From: Candidatus Gastranaerophilales bacterium
GTDB lineage: Bacteria > Cyanobacteriota > Vampirovibrionia > Gastranaerophilales > Gastranaerophilaceae
Direction of reading: 5' to 3'
DNA: 64,000 nucleotides
Assembly: GCA_944326115.1 (NCBI GenBank)
Contig: CALVCQ010000001.1
Coordinates: forward strand, 124,001 to 188,000
The position numbers and the translations under genes were made by a program. Shown piece by piece: positions 9,696 through 18,150 of this stretch; position 1 is the first letter of the stretch; each line of letters opens with the position of its first letter. The notes below the pieces were generated by a model. It did not search any database, had not been told where the DNA came from, and saw nothing but the letters and a program-made list of their open reading frames with translations.

Positions 9696-11246
9696 ATGGT
9701 TTCTCAGGTAATCAGTGCAACAGTAATAGGCATAGAATCTTACAAAATTCTTGTGGAAGTGGATTTTGTGCAGTCAATTCCGTCCGTTGTTATCGTCGGA
9801 CTTCCTGATACAGCGATTTCCGAAGCAAAAGAACGTGTCCGTTCTGCAATAAAAAATTCCAATATGTCTTTTCCAAATCAAAAAGTTGTTATAAATCTTG
9901 CACCTGCAGATATCAGAAAAGAAGGAACAAACTATGACTTGCCCATTGCTGTAGGTATACTTGCACGGGACGGAGTAATTGATGATAAATTATTAAAAAA
10001 TACAGCATTTTTAGGAGAACTTTCTCTTGACGGTTCCTTAAGACCGGTAAACGGTATACTGCCCATTGTTTCAGGGTTAAAAGAATTTGATATAAAACAG
10101 GTGGTTGTACCACGGGAAAATGCAAAAGAAGCAGCGCTTGTTCCGGACATAAAAGTTCTGTACGCTGACAGCCTGTGTGATATAGTAAATCACTTCGGCG
10201 TGTCAAAAGAAAATTACAAAGAGCTTGATACATGTGAAATTGACATAGAGGATTATCTAAACGAATACACTGCAACAAATTTTGAATATGATTTTAAAGA
10301 TATAAAAGGTCAGCAAAAAGCAAAAAAAGCGCTGGAAATAGCTGCTGCGGGCGGGCATAATATTCTTATGGCGGGACCTCCCGGTTCCGGCAAAACTCTT
10401 TTATCAAAAAGCTTTGCCTCAATACTTCCTCCTCTTGAACTTGAAGAAGCAATAGAGCTTACAAAAATATACAGCGTATCCGGACTTTTGCACCACGACA
10501 GCCCGTTGATTAACAAACGTCCGTTTCGTTCGGTACACCATACAGCATCACCTGCGGGAATTATAGGAGGAGGCTCTAATCCAAAACCCGGAGAAATTAC
10601 ACTTGCTCACAGAGGAGTGCTTTTTCTCGATGAAATAGTGGAATTTCCCAGAAGCGTTCTTGAAGTTTTAAGACAACCTCTTGAAGACGGTGAAGTTGTC
10701 ATATCAAGGGCGCAAAGCAGTGTAAAATATCCTGCTGATTTTATGCTCTTAGGGGCAATGAATCCTTGTCCGTGCGGATATCTTGGTGATTCAAAAAAAC
10801 AATGTACATGTTCCGAATTTCAAATTCAAAGATACCGTTCAAGACTTTCCGGTCCTCTTCTTGACAGGATAGACATACAGATTGAAGTCCCGAGGCTCAG
10901 TACGGAAGAACTTTTAAATACGACAATAAAATCAGAATCCTCTGCCCAGATAAGAAAAAGGGTTATAAAAGCAAGAAAAATTCAGGCTGAAAGATACAAA
11001 GGCTATAATATTTTGACAAATTCCCAGTTAAGTGCTGAGCTTATAAAAATTTTCTGTAAACCGGATGAGAAAAGCGAAGCGCTGCTTCGTAGCGCAATAT
11101 CAAGATTTAATCTTTCAGGCAGATCTTATGACAGAATACTTAAACTTGCAAGAACAATTGCCGATTTAGAAAATTCTTCCGCAATTGAAAGTACTCATAT
11201 AGCTCAGGCTCTGCAATACAGAAATTTTGTAGAAAATAATATATAG
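9696..11246 (+). CDS. comM: ComM/YifB-family AAA+ ATPase (Mg-chelatase-like)
   Basis: A 516-aa protein with the ComM layout: an N-terminal Lon-protease-like S5 domain (residues 1-170), an AAA+ core with Walker A GPPGSGKT (about residues 227-234) and Walker B GVLFLDEI, a zinc-binding cysteine set (CPCGYLGDSKKQCTC) and a C-terminal Mg-chelatase domain. ComM is a hexameric helicase that promotes branch migration during integration of foreign DNA by natural transformation. The next gene follows after 33 bp on the same strand. Confidence 0.93.
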   Translation: MVSQVISATVIGIESYKILVEVDFVQSIPSVVIVGLPDTAISEAKERVRSAIKNSNMSFPNQKVVINLAPADIRKEGTNYDLPIAVGILARDGVIDDKLLKNTAFLGELSLDGSLRPVNGILPIVSGLKEFDIKQVVVPRENAKEAALVPDIKVLYADSLCDIVNHFGVSKENYKELDTCEIDIEDYLNEYTATNFEYDFKDIKGQQKAKKALEIAAAGGHNILMAGPPGSGKTLLSKSFASILPPLELEEAIELTKIYSVSGLLHHDSPLINKRPFRSVHHTASPAGIIGGGSNPKPGEITLAHRGVLFLDEIVEFPRSVLEVLRQPLEDGEVVISRAQSSVKYPADFMLLGAMNPCPCGYLGDSKKQCTCSEFQIQRYRSRLSGPLLDRIDIQIEVPRLSTEELLNTTIKSESSAQIRKRVIKARKIQAERYKGYNILTNSQLSAELIKIFCKPDEKSEALLRSAISRFNLSGRSYDRILKLARTIADLENSSAIESTHIAQALQYRNFVENNI

Positions 11247-11279
11247 CAAAATATTTTATGTCTGTCTTTTAGGGATAAT

Positions 11280-12470
11280 ATGAATGTAAAAAAATATTCG
11301 CCTGTACAAACATGTCCATCTGATAATAAGAACACTTCTTTTAAAGGTCTTAGCGCAAAACTCTCAAAAGCGGCTTTCGATAAAAATGAAATAATGTCTT
11401 TATATAAGCAATATGAACAAAAGTCACAGGGAAAAATAGGGAGACTGCCGTCGCAATGGATTTATTCCATACCTTTTGAAAAACGGTCAAAGACTATTAA
11501 GCATATATTTGAAACTGTGGGCAAAACATTTGCGGAACTCTTAAGAAAGGAGCCCTGTGATAATAAAGCAAGAAAACAGGCACAAAAAATTATTACAAAA
11601 TTATTCCGTCAGGCAGGTATATTACGAATATGGCAAAGAGCCAAATTAAAATATATTGACAGCGGATCATTCGGCGATGTATACAGGCTTGATGTAAAAA
11701 AAGAAAGTTATGCCGTAAAAGTATATAAATCTCTTTTTCAAAATTACTACAATTCTGATAATTACCACGGCAATTTTTATGAGCAAGCTATTGCACAGTA
11801 CATGAAAGGGAAAATTTCTAAAAGAAATAATAACTGGTTTAAATTTTACTTTGGTGATTTAAAATACGGTATAATGGTTTCACGGTTTGAACAAGGCAGC
11901 CGCCATATTAAAAAAAAACCATTTAATGCACTGCTAAAAATAGGTCTTCTTTTTGACGACAGAGAACAGTATTCCGAGAGGAACAGTCTTAACGGAATAA
12001 TTATCGATAACGGCGGAGGAAAAATACTTAAGCACGCAAAAAACAAAACAATGCGATATGTTTTTGCAAAGACAATGAAAGAACCGGCAGCACCATTAAA
12101 AATTCTTGAAAAAACATTACAATGGAAACCTTCCCGTTTTTATAATGACAGATTAAAGGGAGTGTTCTACTCATTGCAAATTACCTCTGAAGAAACAGCA
12201 AAAAATTGTCTCGATTTATTACTGCCTGTGGCTGATAAAGAGGTTTCCGCATATATTGCCAAAAATATAAATTATGCACCGATTAATTTGAGACCCAAAA
12301 TTTTTTATGCGCTATATTCCAAAAATGATATAAATTTGGACAAAATTCTTGCTGCAAAACTTGATTATATCGATGCTTATATAGGATCTGATTCAAGATA
12401 TTTACAATTGCTCAGGAATCGTAAAGAACCGGAAATAGACAAAATACTGAAAAGTTTATATAGTTTATAG
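11280..12470 (+). CDS. Protein-kinase-fold protein, probable pseudokinase
   Basis: The 396-aa protein has a clear kinase N-lobe signature at about residues 127-152: glycine-rich GSFGDVYRL followed by YAVKVYK, which supplies the ATP-binding lysine. A C-lobe segment near LNGIIIDNGGGKI resembles the catalytic-loop/DFG region, but an Asp is missing where the catalytic base should be (a Glu sits at that spacing). The C-terminal 130 residues look like helical repeats. The N-terminus is a disordered basic stretch containing TSFKGL. It lies 33 bp after comM and overlaps the convergent exonuclease gene by 6 bp. Substrate and activity are unknown. Confidence 0.6.
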   Translation: MNVKKYSPVQTCPSDNKNTSFKGLSAKLSKAAFDKNEIMSLYKQYEQKSQGKIGRLPSQWIYSIPFEKRSKTIKHIFETVGKTFAELLRKEPCDNKARKQAQKIITKLFRQAGILRIWQRAKLKYIDSGSFGDVYRLDVKKESYAVKVYKSLFQNYYNSDNYHGNFYEQAIAQYMKGKISKRNNNWFKFYFGDLKYGIMVSRFEQGSRHIKKKPFNALLKIGLLFDDREQYSERNSLNGIIIDNGGGKILKHAKNKTMRYVFAKTMKEPAAPLKILEKTLQWKPSRFYNDRLKGVFYSLQITSEETAKNCLDLLLPVADKEVSAYIAKNINYAPINLRPKIFYALYSKNDINLDKILAAKLDYIDAYIGSDSRYLQLLRNRKEPEIDKILKSLYSL

Positions 12471-13046
12471 CTTTAATCCAAGTGCGTTTGTCTGTATCAT
12501 CTGCTGCTCTTTATATATCTGCAAAAATTTTTGATAACACAAGTTTGTAACAATACAGTCTTTTAAACCACGGTGCATTCCGTCGGTATTAAAGTTAAAA
12601 TATTGCGCTATCACTCCGAGCTTATGACTTTTTAACTGCGGTAAAAATTTTCTGGCTATTTTTAATGTATCAACATAATCATTATCAAATCCGGAGTTAA
12701 AGTACAACTGTTTATTTCGATTTAAAAAATTTATATCAAAAGTTACATTATGACCGATTATTATGTCATCTGAAACAAATTCAATAAAATTTTCAAGAAC
12801 AACAGGTGTTTTTTGTGCCGAATACAGCATTTGCAATGATATCCCTGTTAATTTTGTTATATAAGAAGATACATAACATTCGGGATTAACAAGTTCTGAA
12901 AACTCTTCCGTAACTTTATTATCAACAACACGTATTGCACTCAATTCAATAATTGAGTCTTTCTGTGAAGAAAAACCCGTTGTTTCAATATCCAGAACTG
13001 TATAACTTTCCGGATATTTTTTTAAACTTTGTTCTTTTCCTGCCAT
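12465..13046 (-). CDS. DnaQ-like 3'-5' exonuclease (DEDDh)
   Basis: A 193-aa protein with the exonuclease motifs of the DNA polymerase III epsilon family: ExoI VLDIETTGF (Asp and Glu), ExoII GHNVTFDINFL (Asp) and ExoIII GMHRGLKD (His and Asp). It is a stand-alone exonuclease domain with no helicase or polymerase attached, so either proofreading-type or RNA/DNA maturation roles are possible. The start is the ATG at 13046. It is convergent with and overlaps the kinase-like gene by 6 bp. Confidence 0.8.
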   Translation of the reverse strand: MAGKEQSLKKYPESYTVLDIETTGFSSQKDSIIELSAIRVVDNKVTEEFSELVNPECYVSSYITKLTGISLQMLYSAQKTPVVLENFIEFVSDDIIIGHNVTFDINFLNRNKQLYFNSGFDNDYVDTLKIARKFLPQLKSHKLGVIAQYFNFNTDGMHRGLKDCIVTNLCYQKFLQIYKEQQMIQTNALGLKL

Positions 13047-13190
13047 ATTATTTACCTGTAAATATAGTATATTTTACATATTAAAAAATCATGTATCATT
13101 CATTTTTTGTAACATTATTTAAATTTCTCACTGTTTTTTACAGGATGCAGTATTACCTGTGTATAAAAATTGTGTGCAATGATGAGATGA

Positions 13191-13221
13191 AGCCTTGATG
13201 CGGCAACAATGAAATAAGGCT
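13191..13221. other. Hairpin in the intergenic region before the DUF1893 gene
   Basis: GAAGCCTT (near 13191) pairs with AAGGCTTTC about 20 nt later. The following sequence is only loosely T-rich, so a terminator role is uncertain. Confidence 0.3.
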
Positions 13222-13300
13222 TTCCAAAAGATTTTTTATAACGACTTCTTCAGGATAGTTTATGGTATTATTAAGAGCAAAAATATATTCGGAGTTGATT

Positions 13301-13786
13301 ATGCGAAAAAAATTTTTGTTTATCAGTCTTTTAACAGGTATTTTTGCTGTTATTACATTTGCTGCAAGCTGCGGAGCAAGTATGTTTAACCCTTCTAAAA
13401 AGGTTCTCAGAAATTATCTTAAAGAACATTCTCTTGTAGTTATAAAAAACGGTCATACAAATTTCTACGAAGGCAGAGGAATAAAGCCGTTAATAAATTA
13501 TTTAAAAAATAATACGTTTGAAAATGCTTATGTGGCTGATAAAAAAATAGGGAAAGCTTCCGCTCTTTTAATAGTTTACGGACATGCACAAAAAGTGTAC
13601 ACTCCTTTGATATCAAAACCCGCTATAAAAGTTTTTGAGGATAATAATGTAAAATATTCAGCTGATGAAGTTGTTGAAAATATAAAAAACAGTACGGGAA
13701 CCGACCTTTGTCCAATGGAAAAAAAGGTACTGAATATTGATGACCCCGAAAAAGCATATAATTTGTTCAGCAGTATATTAAAATAG
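13301..13786 (+). CDS. DUF1893-family protein with N-terminal export signal
   Basis: After a hydrophobic N-terminal segment (residues 1-27, ending in FAASCG, a weak lipobox) the protein matches the DUF1893 pattern: KNGHTNFYEGRGIKPLI, then VADKKIGKASALL, then CPMEKKV near the C-terminus. DUF1893 proteins are related to the cytidine-deaminase fold and have no firmly established function. The start is the ATG at 13301, preceded by GGAG at 7 nt; an upstream ATG at 13262 lacks a ribosome site. The export signal suggests a periplasmic or lipid-anchored form. Confidence 0.7.
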   Translation: MRKKFLFISLLTGIFAVITFAASCGASMFNPSKKVLRNYLKEHSLVVIKNGHTNFYEGRGIKPLINYLKNNTFENAYVADKKIGKASALLIVYGHAQKVYTPLISKPAIKVFEDNNVKYSADEVVENIKNSTGTDLCPMEKKVLNIDDPEKAYNLFSSILK

Positions 13787-13787
13787 T

Positions 13788-14174
13788 TTAAGCAAGATAA
13801 TCAAGTTTATTTTGTGACTTAAGCGTTTCTGCTTTTTCTTTAATTGCCGCAGCCTCTGATGCAACTTTGTAATCTTGAGATGAAGGATCCGAAGGAGCCA
13901 GTGCGGCTTTTATAACTATATTTGCATGATCTATTGTCTTTTGGGGATTGTTTTTATCCAGAACAGGCATTTTTATAGGAACATGTCCTGATACAGGAAC
14001 ACCGTCAGTATCATTTTCTATGGAAATAGTCCCGGCAAAAGATCCTCCTGCTGTTTTGTGCGCCAGTTCATGAGAATAAATGTGATTGTAATTCTTTCTT
14101 ATCAACTCGTCTTTTTGTTGCCTGTAATCTTTAAGCGGAGTTGAACAGGAATTTGAAAAACTGTTTATTAACAC
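13788..14174 (-). CDS. Putative metalloprotease, SprA-related family
   Basis: A 128-aa protein with the zinc-protease-like motif YSHELAHKTAGG (HExxH, about residues 34-38) followed by the conserved glycine-rich and GVPVSGHVPI region, as in the SprA-related putative metalloproteases (CJM1_0395 type). It is shorter than most members, so it may be a minimal or N-terminally trimmed copy. The start is a GTG at 14174 with GGGA upstream. Convergent with the DUF1893 gene (1 bp gap). No signal peptide. Confidence 0.6.
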   Translation of the reverse strand: MLINSFSNSCSTPLKDYRQQKDELIRKNYNHIYSHELAHKTAGGSFAGTISIENDTDGVPVSGHVPIKMPVLDKNNPQKTIDHANIVIKAALAPSDPSSQDYKVASEAAAIKEKAETLKSQNKLDYLA

Positions 14175-14249
14175 ACCTTATCCCTTCAAACAACATACAA
14201 CATTCTCTATTTATATTTTACTACATGAATAACAGTTTGTGAAGTGTTC

Positions 14250-15428
14250 TTAGGAATTTTGTGAATTATTTCTCAGACCCGTTATAAACTTTTTAATTCT
14301 CTCCATTGCTATTTTTAGATTTTCAATGGAATAAGCATAAGAGATCCGTAAATATCCTTCTGCGCAATCACCAAAGGCGGTTCCCGGTACAACAGCAACT
14401 TTTTCTTCTTGTAAAAGTTTTGTTGCAAATTCTTCAGAGGACATATTAAATTCTTTTATACATGGAAAAACATAAAAAGCCCCGTAAGGTTCGAAACATT
14501 CAAGATTCATTTCTTTAAAAGCATTCATCAAAAATCTTCTTCTCTGATTATAAGATTTTCGCATTTTTTCAACTTCGTCATCACCTTTTTTCAAAGCCTC
14601 TACTGCGGCATACTGGCTTGTTGTCGGAGCACACATAATTGCAAATTGATGAATTTTTGTCATCTGTTTTATTATTTCTTCCGGTCCGCAGGCATATCCG
14701 AGTCTCCAGCCGGTCATTGCATAAGCCTTTGAAAATCCGTTGATTAGAATTGTCCTTTCTTGCATTCCGTCTAAAGACGCAATGGAAATATGTTTATCTT
14801 TGTATGTAAGAGCTGAATATATTTCATCAGACATTACAAGCAGGTCTTTTTCCCGTATAATTCCGGCAATTTTTTCCAGATCCTCTTTTTCCATAATTGC
14901 ACCGGTTGGATTATTCGGATAAGGCAGTATTAAAACTTTTGTTCGGTCTGTAATTGCTGATAAAAGTTCTTCCGGCTTTAAACGAAATTCATTTTCTGCT
15001 TTGAGGTTAATTATTACAGGTTTTGCACCGGCAAGAATCGCACACGGTTCATAAGAAACATAAGACGGCTGCGGGATTATAACCTCATCACCGTAATTTA
15101 TCAATGCTCGCAGACCTATATCTATTGCTTCCGAGCCTCCGACTGTAACAAGAACTTCTTTGTCAGGGTTGTATGATATTCCCTGTGTCCTTTTTATATA
15201 ATTGGATATTTCCTGTCGTAAAGGTTTTAAACCGGAATTTGATGTGTAAAAAGTTCTGCCTTTTTCAAGAGAATAAATCCCCTCGTCTCTGATAAACCAT
15301 GGCGTATCAAAATCAGGCTCGCCCACGCCCAGCGATATTGCATCTCCCATTTCACTTACAATATCAAAAAATTTTCTTATCCCAGAAGGCTTTAATCCTG
15401 CAACTCTGTCAGAGAGAAAATTTCTCAT
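14250..15428 (-). CDS. Class I/II PLP-dependent aminotransferase
   Basis: The 392-aa fold-type I aminotransferase has the PLP-lysine segment NGFSKAYAMTGWRLGY, the NPTGA loop and the substrate-carboxylate arginine region (YLRISYA) near the C-terminus. The sequence fits the AspC/PatA group that act on aspartate or aromatic/branched amino acids; the substrate is not determinable. Its ATG overlaps the stop codon of the upstream Lrp-type regulator (4 bp), so the two are translationally coupled and the regulator probably controls this transamination. Confidence 0.88.
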   Translation of the reverse strand: MRNFLSDRVAGLKPSGIRKFFDIVSEMGDAISLGVGEPDFDTPWFIRDEGIYSLEKGRTFYTSNSGLKPLRQEISNYIKRTQGISYNPDKEVLVTVGGSEAIDIGLRALINYGDEVIIPQPSYVSYEPCAILAGAKPVIINLKAENEFRLKPEELLSAITDRTKVLILPYPNNPTGAIMEKEDLEKIAGIIREKDLLVMSDEIYSALTYKDKHISIASLDGMQERTILINGFSKAYAMTGWRLGYACGPEEIIKQMTKIHQFAIMCAPTTSQYAAVEALKKGDDEVEKMRKSYNQRRRFLMNAFKEMNLECFEPYGAFYVFPCIKEFNMSSEEFATKLLQEEKVAVVPGTAFGDCAEGYLRISYAYSIENLKIAMERIKKFITGLRNNSQNS

Positions 15429-15919
15429 GGAATAATTACCTCTCTTTCATCTTTTGTTGTTTTATTTATCAATGTTCCATGGTCTTTGTATTTTTTTAAA
15501 ATAAAATGTGTTGCTGTGCTCAAGACACTATCCAGCGTCGAGAGTTTGTCAGATACAAAGGCTGCAATCTCTTTTAATGATTTTTCTTCAAGCGTAACAA
15601 GAAGATCATATCCTCCTGAAATCAAATACACAGACTTTACTTCCGGATAGTTATATATCCGTTCTGCAATATGATCAAACCCTTGCCCTCTTTGAGGTGT
15701 AACCTTTACTTCTATCAGAGCGGTTACTTTTTCTATGTCTGTTTTTTCCCAGTTGATGAGCGTGTGATACGCACAAATAATATTTTCTTTTTCCAGTTTA
15801 GATATCTCGTTTAATACTTCTTCTTCTGATGCGCCGAGTACAACTGCCAGTTCTTTAAAATCTATACGGCTGTTATGCTCCAGTATGGAAAGCAGTTCAT
15901 CTCTCATATTATCTTTCAT
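15425..15919 (-). CDS. Lrp/AsnC-family transcriptional regulator
   Basis: The 164-aa protein has an N-terminal winged HTH (residues 5-60, LLSILEHNSRIDFKELAVVLG) and a C-terminal RAM ligand-binding domain (residues 70-150). Lrp/AsnC proteins bind amino acids and regulate amino-acid metabolism, often including their own operon. The ribosome site GGAG is 7 nt before the ATG. It is transcribed with the aminotransferase; the divergent upstream region holds paired AGTATATACT palindromes that could be its operator. Confidence 0.88.
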   Translation of the reverse strand: MKDNMRDELLSILEHNSRIDFKELAVVLGASEEEVLNEISKLEKENIICAYHTLINWEKTDIEKVTALIEVKVTPQRGQGFDHIAERIYNYPEVKSVYLISGGYDLLVTLEEKSLKEIAAFVSDKLSTLDSVLSTATHFILKKYKDHGTLINKTTKDEREVIIP

Positions 15920-16018
15920 AGTCTTTCTCCAAAATAAATATTATTTTAATGATTATAATACATATTCGCAATTAGAGACAGGTGTATTAGAAGGAAAATA
16001 ATTGTAAAGAAATGTAAC

Positions 16019-16058
16019 AGTATATACTAAAAGTGAAATTTTTAATTTAGTATATACT
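16019..16058. promoter_or_regulatory. Inverted repeat of AGTATATACT palindromes (possible operator)
   Basis: A perfect 13-bp inverted repeat: AGTATATACTAAA (16019-16031) and TTTAGTATATACT (16046-16058). Each arm contains the 10-bp palindrome AGTATATACT. It lies between the divergent Lrp-type gene and the candidate sRNA and may serve either. It has no T-run, so it is unlikely to be a terminator. Confidence 0.45.
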
Positions 16059-16074
16059 TTATATATATGTAAGA

Positions 16075-16221
16075 CAAAACAAAGTTAAATAAACATTAAA
16101 TAAGCACACAACAAACCAATTAAATAACAGAGACTTTCACACTAACACTAACCTACCTAACTTCCTAACCTTCCCTTCCTATTAAAAGTATTGCTCTAAT
16201 GAAAATTAGAGCTTTTTTTTT
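16075..16221 (+). ncRNA. Candidate small RNA ending in an intrinsic terminator
   Basis: There is no ORF here, yet the plus strand ends in a strong terminator: GCTCTAAT, a GAAA tetraloop, ATTAGAGC (16193-16212), then nine T. The preceding 115 nt is nearly free of G and carries a pyrimidine run (CCTTCCCTTCCT, about 16169-16180) able to pair with purine-rich ribosome-binding sites. A terminator with no gene in front suggests an independent sRNA starting near the AT-rich region at 16055-16080. The start is a guess; no clear -10/-35 pair can be fixed. Confidence 0.5.
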
Positions 16222-16267
16222 GCGGATTTAGCAGGACAGGATATATGACAAAAGGAGTATATGCAGG

Positions 16268-16456
16268 TCAATTTTTTTCCGACAATATTTTTCTTATCAA
16301 ATCAAGTCTGTTTGATATTCCAAGTTTTTTGTAAATTAAGGTCAGTCTTTTTTTTACGGTTGCCTCACTGTATCCCATTTCTTCGGCTATATCAACATTT
16401 TTACAGCCTTTAACTATCATGTCAACTATAACGGTCTCTTCGGAATTTAAAAACAT
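16268..16456 (-). CDS. GerE-like stand-alone LuxR-type HTH protein (62 aa)
   Basis: The whole protein is one LuxR/GerE DNA-binding domain: IVDMIVKGCKNVDIAEEMG, then SEATVKKRLTLIYKKLGI and NRLDLIRK. There is no receiver or ligand domain, as in Bacillus GerE. The start is the ATG at 16456 (GAGG 8 nt upstream); a GTG three codons earlier is possible. It probably binds DNA as a dimer and may regulate neighbouring genes. It is followed downstream only by the opposing sRNA terminator. Confidence 0.75.
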   Translation of the reverse strand: MFLNSEETVIVDMIVKGCKNVDIAEEMGYSEATVKKRLTLIYKKLGISNRLDLIRKILSEKN

Positions 16457-16647
16457 ATTTAACACCTCACAAGATTATAGAGCTAATGCGAATTCATTTG
16501 TAAATCTGTATACACACTGCAATCTGTCTCATAAACAACTAAAACTCATCTATACAAGTCAGCACTGCTTTATATCCGGATTACCTCCAAGGAACAATCG
16601 AAAACTGTTGGTCAGCAGAAAATACCCTGACAATTGACTATATAAAA

Positions 16648-16687
16648 TAAAAAAAAACGGGTGTATAGACAAAAATAATTACACCCG
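16648..16687 (-). terminator. Strong intrinsic terminator of the small Cys-rich gene
   Basis: Stem CGGGTGTA/TACACCCG (16658-16665 and 16680-16687) followed on the minus strand by nine T. It closes the transcript of the 16751-16948 gene and separates it from the GerE-like gene. Confidence 0.8.
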
Positions 16688-16750
16688 CAGTCATGGTTTG
16701 AAGACCATCCGGTCATCGGGAGTGTGTAATGTATTTGACAACAAATTTAA

Positions 16751-16948
16751 TTAATTTTTGTTATTTCTGATATTTTTTAAAATCCCCTCAAATAAAAAAA
16801 GTTTGCAAAAGTCAACTTCTAAACATCTGTCATCTTGACAGTTGTAAATTAAACATGATGAACAAACTTTATTTTCTATTAACAAATTTATCGAATAATC
16901 AAGCATGTTTAAAAGCGTTTTCGTATTATAAATTTGATTGTTTAACAT
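16751..16948 (-). CDS. Small cysteine-rich hypothetical protein (65 aa)
   Basis: I recognise no family. The protein has five Cys (CSSC at about 33-36, CQDDRC and FCK further on), a spacing compatible with metal or Fe-S binding, within a helical acidic/hydrophobic protein. A strong dedicated terminator follows. A perfect AGGAGG lies 22 nt before the ATG, too far for that start; an in-frame ATA codon 10 nt after it would add four residues. Either the start is non-standard or the AGGAGG serves something else. Confidence 0.5.
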   Translation of the reverse strand: MLNNQIYNTKTLLNMLDYSINLLIENKVCSSCLIYNCQDDRCLEVDFCKLFLFEGILKNIRNNKN

Positions 16949-16952
16949 AGCA

Positions 16953-17058
16953 AAGTATATATCTTTAAAACCTCCTCACTCAATAAATGTAATACTATAA
17001 AATAAAAATTGCCTAAAAAAAATATTTATGGTAATGTATAAGAGAAGTATATATCTTG
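16953..17058. promoter_or_regulatory. Duplicated AAGTATATATCTT motif
   Basis: The 13-mer AAGTATATATCTT occurs at about 16954-16966 and again at 17046-17058, flanking the leader of the small Cys-rich gene; it is close to the AGTATATACT palindromes at 16019-16058. This suggests a shared regulator site, but AT-rich chance similarity is possible. Confidence 0.35.
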
Positions 17059-17098
17059 CCTGATCTCGGGGGTCAGGCTATTTTTTTACGCTTCTCTT
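17040..17098 (+). terminator. Nested hairpin with T-run
   Basis: Inner stem GCCTGA/TCAGGC (17058-17063 and 17073-17078) followed by TATTTTTTT on the plus strand; outer stem AAGAGAAG/CTTCTCTT encloses it all. It could be a plus-strand terminator or, read on minus, a 5'-leader structure of the small Cys-rich gene. No plus-strand gene precedes it. Confidence 0.45.
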
Positions 17099-17201
17099 AA
17101 AATTTAATCAGGTAGTGTCTTTTTATATTCGAACTTTTTGCTTTCCGCACAATCGGACAGGACTCAAAGACGCACCTTTTTGACAGATTACTGTAAAATT
17201 A

Positions 17202-17355
17202 TTTATCTAATTTAGTGCCGCAGTTGCTGTCTGCTCACTTAGTTGTTAGTATTTTCTTTGTCAAAAAATTCGTTCATGTTATTATTTTCCTCTCACAAAA
17301 CATTTTATCGGATTGTTTTGTTCTGCAGAGTCTTATCACGAACTTTCCTCTGACA
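17202..17355 (-). repeat. Family B structured repeat, copy B1 (with nested H1)
   Basis: Read on minus: head TGTCAGAGGAAAGTTCGTGA followed by TAAG, then a nested H hairpin, then ACGAATTTTT pairing back to the head (one G-U pair), GTGAGCAG/CTGC hairpin and the conserved tail ending ATTAGAT. It fills most of the 505-bp gap between 16949 and 17453. Confidence 0.75.
17289..17330 (-). repeat. Family H mini-hairpin, copy H1
   Basis: On minus: CTCT, bulge GCAGA, stem ACAAAACA/TGTTTTGT, G, AGAG. Same architecture as the other H copies; the bulge differs by one base from the usual GCCGA. Confidence 0.7.
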
Positions 17356-17453
17356 TTCTTAAGACATTTTTATTATAAATAAGTGCTTTACATTTGTCAA
17401 GCAATATTTTATAATTTTAAAATAAAACGGGAGAAATTATAAAGGGAGTAAAA

Positions 17454-18095
17454 ATGAAATTATCAGAAGCTATAGAAGAACTTACCGGTATTTTACGCCG
17501 AAAAATCAGCTACACCGATATTGCCTCGGCACTTAATGTAACAAGACAATATGCAAATCAGATAAAAGATAAAGAGTTGAATAAAGAACAATTAAAGATG
17601 CTGGATGAACACTTTGGTACATATTTATCTGATTTGCAGTTACATTTTCCTCAAAAAAAAGAAGATGAGGACTGTATTTCAATACCAGTAAGAGGTGAAG
17701 TATCTGCAAGTATGGGATATGGTGTTGTTGTATATAATGAAACCCAAACGGCAACCTATTCCATTAGCAAACAGCTTGCAAAAGATCTCGGTGTTTGCAA
17801 TTGTCATCTTGAAATGATTTTTGCACAGGGCGACAGCATGTTGCCTACAATAGAAGGCGGTGACAGCCTGCTTATTGACCATTCAAAAAAAGAGATTTAT
17901 GACGGAAAAATTTATTGTGTAAGAATAGAAAACCAGCTTTATGCAAAAAGACTGCAAAAAATTCCGCCAAATACAATTGTAGTTGTATCTGACAATTCAA
18001 AATACAGAAGTTTTGAGATAGATTTGTCAAAATGCTGTGATTATGATTTTGAAGTCATAGGAGAAGTCCGCTGGTGGGGAAGAGTTGCCAGATAA
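17454..18095 (+). CDS. S24-family HTH repressor (LexA/phage CI-like)
   Basis: The 213-aa protein pairs an N-terminal HTH (residues 1-60, YTDIASALNVTRQYANQI) with a C-terminal S24 peptidase domain having the catalytic Ser in GDSMLPTI and the Lys in YAKRLQ. The self-cleavage Ala-Gly/Cys-Gly site is not obvious; RGEVSAS precedes the domain. Such proteins repress phage or stress genes and are inactivated by RecA-stimulated cleavage. A strong ribosome site (AAAGGGAG) is present. No phage genes surround it, so it may be a solitary stress regulator. Confidence 0.82.
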   Translation: MKLSEAIEELTGILRRKISYTDIASALNVTRQYANQIKDKELNKEQLKMLDEHFGTYLSDLQLHFPQKKEDEDCISIPVRGEVSASMGYGVVVYNETQTATYSISKQLAKDLGVCNCHLEMIFAQGDSMLPTIEGGDSLLIDHSKKEIYDGKIYCVRIENQLYAKRLQKIPPNTIVVVSDNSKYRSFEIDLSKCCDYDFEVIGEVRWWGRVAR

Positions 18096-18150
18096 CAAAA
18101 TAATTGTAATCAATCAGCAGACAAAATTTGTCCAAAAAAATTGTAATAAT

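Noticed and set aside
17454..18095. Prophage remnant around the S24 repressor
   Set aside because: No integrase, terminase or structural genes nearby; attachment-like direct repeats not found.
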